Assembly (NCBI GenBank): GCA_029570245.1
Contig: JAKQSH010000461.1
Span: forward strand, 1 to 6,211
Direction: 5' to 3'
DNA: 6,211 nt
From: Deltaproteobacteria bacterium
Lineage (GTDB): Bacteria > Myxococcota_A > SURF-8
Shown: piece by piece, positions 5,807 through 6,211 of the stretch
How positions within the stretch are numbered: the first letter of the stretch is position 1
Layout of the letters: each line of letters begins with the position of its first letter
Notes under the pieces: model-generated
Database searches by the model: none
The model's input: only the letters and a program-made list of their open reading frames with translations
Told to the model about the DNA's origin: nothing
Position numbers and translations under genes: made by a program

Positions 5807-6211
5807 ATGAGCGAAAATGTATTGCTGGCATTCGGACTTACTCTTTTTGCAGGTCTCTCAACCGGTATTGGAAGTGCTCTGGCTCTGATTTTCAACAAAA
5901 CCAATAAAATATTCCTGTCGATGGCACTGGGATTTTCGGCAGGAGTGATGATTTACGTCAGCTTCGTTGAAATTCTTCACAAGGCCCGTGTCGCCCTTAC
6001 CGATGTTTACGGAGACGAGCCGGGGGCGTGGTTGACGGTGGCGTCGTTTTTCGGCGGAATAGCAATCATCGCACTGATAGACCGCTTCATTCCATCGTAT
6101 GAAAACCCGCACGAAGCACACCTCATAGAAGAAATGGAAGGAAATTCCGAAGCGGCAAGAAAGAAAAGCAACGAAAAGAAACTCATGCGCATGGGCCTTT
6201 TTACAGCTCTG
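5807..6211 (+). CDS. zupT: ZIP-family zinc/metal transporter, ZupT-like (3' end beyond window)
   Basis: The first 135 residues of an inner-membrane permease of the ZIP family, which brings Zn2+ and, in E. coli ZupT, other divalent metals into the cytoplasm. Three transmembrane segments are visible at about 4-29, 36-58 and 73-95. The second contains LGFSAGVMIYVSFVEIL (41-57), which matches the SLGFAAGIMLLISLMEML region of E. coli ZupT, and the third ends in IDRFIP (91-96), like GLDRMLP. A charged cytoplasmic loop follows (97-125), rich in Glu, His and Lys. The fourth segment begins at LMRMGLFTAL, just where ZupT reaches its HNFPEG metal site. That site and the HNIPEG site lie outside the window, so transport residues cannot be checked. 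The start is set by AGGAG (5793-5797), 9 nt before the ATG. The family is usually 250-270 residues, so about half is present. Confidence 0.9.
   Translation, partial: MSENVLLAFGLTLFAGLSTGIGSALALIFNKTNKIFLSMALGFSAGVMIYVSFVEILHKARVALTDVYGDEPGAWLTVASFFGGIAIIALIDRFIPSYENPHEAHLIEEMEGNSEAARKKSNEKKLMRMGLFTAL

Noticed and set aside
5858..6192. Minus-strand frames opposite the transporter gene
   Set aside because: They are antisense to a frame with clear ZIP transmembrane segments and have no features of their own.

Overview
The window reads as an ordinary bacterial chromosome segment of moderate GC content, with compact operons, Shine-Dalgarno sites of the AGGAG type and rho-independent terminators. 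I see no transposase, integrase, phage gene, tRNA, rRNA or CRISPR array. The lineage cannot be fixed from the sequence. The large S41 protease, with its particular N-terminal region and long beta-rich C-terminal extension, resembles proteases I recall from myxobacteria, Deltaproteobacteria and other deep-branching Gram-negative-type groups. That placement is inference only.

Layout. Positions 1-221 are non-coding upstream DNA with a plausible sigma-70 promoter at 152-180. Positions 222-3257 (+) encode a membrane-anchored or exported carboxy-terminal processing protease: PDZ domain, intact Ser-Lys-Gln active site, then about 430 extra residues forming two related beta-sandwich domains, an SH3b-like domain and a last Ig-like domain. 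A terminator-like hairpin follows at 3271-3296. It is followed at once by a good promoter (3299-3327) and a leader of about 200 nt that looks structured, ahead of a short-form ribosome hibernation factor gene (hpf/raiA, 3540-3860 +). A strong hairpin at 3881-3909 separates hpf from the convergent minus-strand genes. These are a two-gene unit: an alpha/beta hydrolase (4766-5509 -) whose end overlaps by 23 nt the start of an MGAT/DGAT2-like acyltransferase (3931-4788 -). Their likely promoter has a perfect TTGACA (5592-5619 -). The 297-nt divergent region 5510-5806 also carries two TTGT...ACAA palindromes and a candidate promoter for a ZupT-like ZIP metal transporter (5807 to the window end, incomplete).

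How the genes relate. The hydrolase and acyltransferase are very likely co-expressed and plausibly act on the same lipid pool, one cleaving and one forming acyl esters. The protease, hibernation factor and transporter appear to be separate transcription units. The observation most worth following is the hpf leader. It holds several mutually exclusive helices, one touching the hpf Shine-Dalgarno site, and its position and length recall the raiA RNA motif described upstream of raiA genes in other bacteria.
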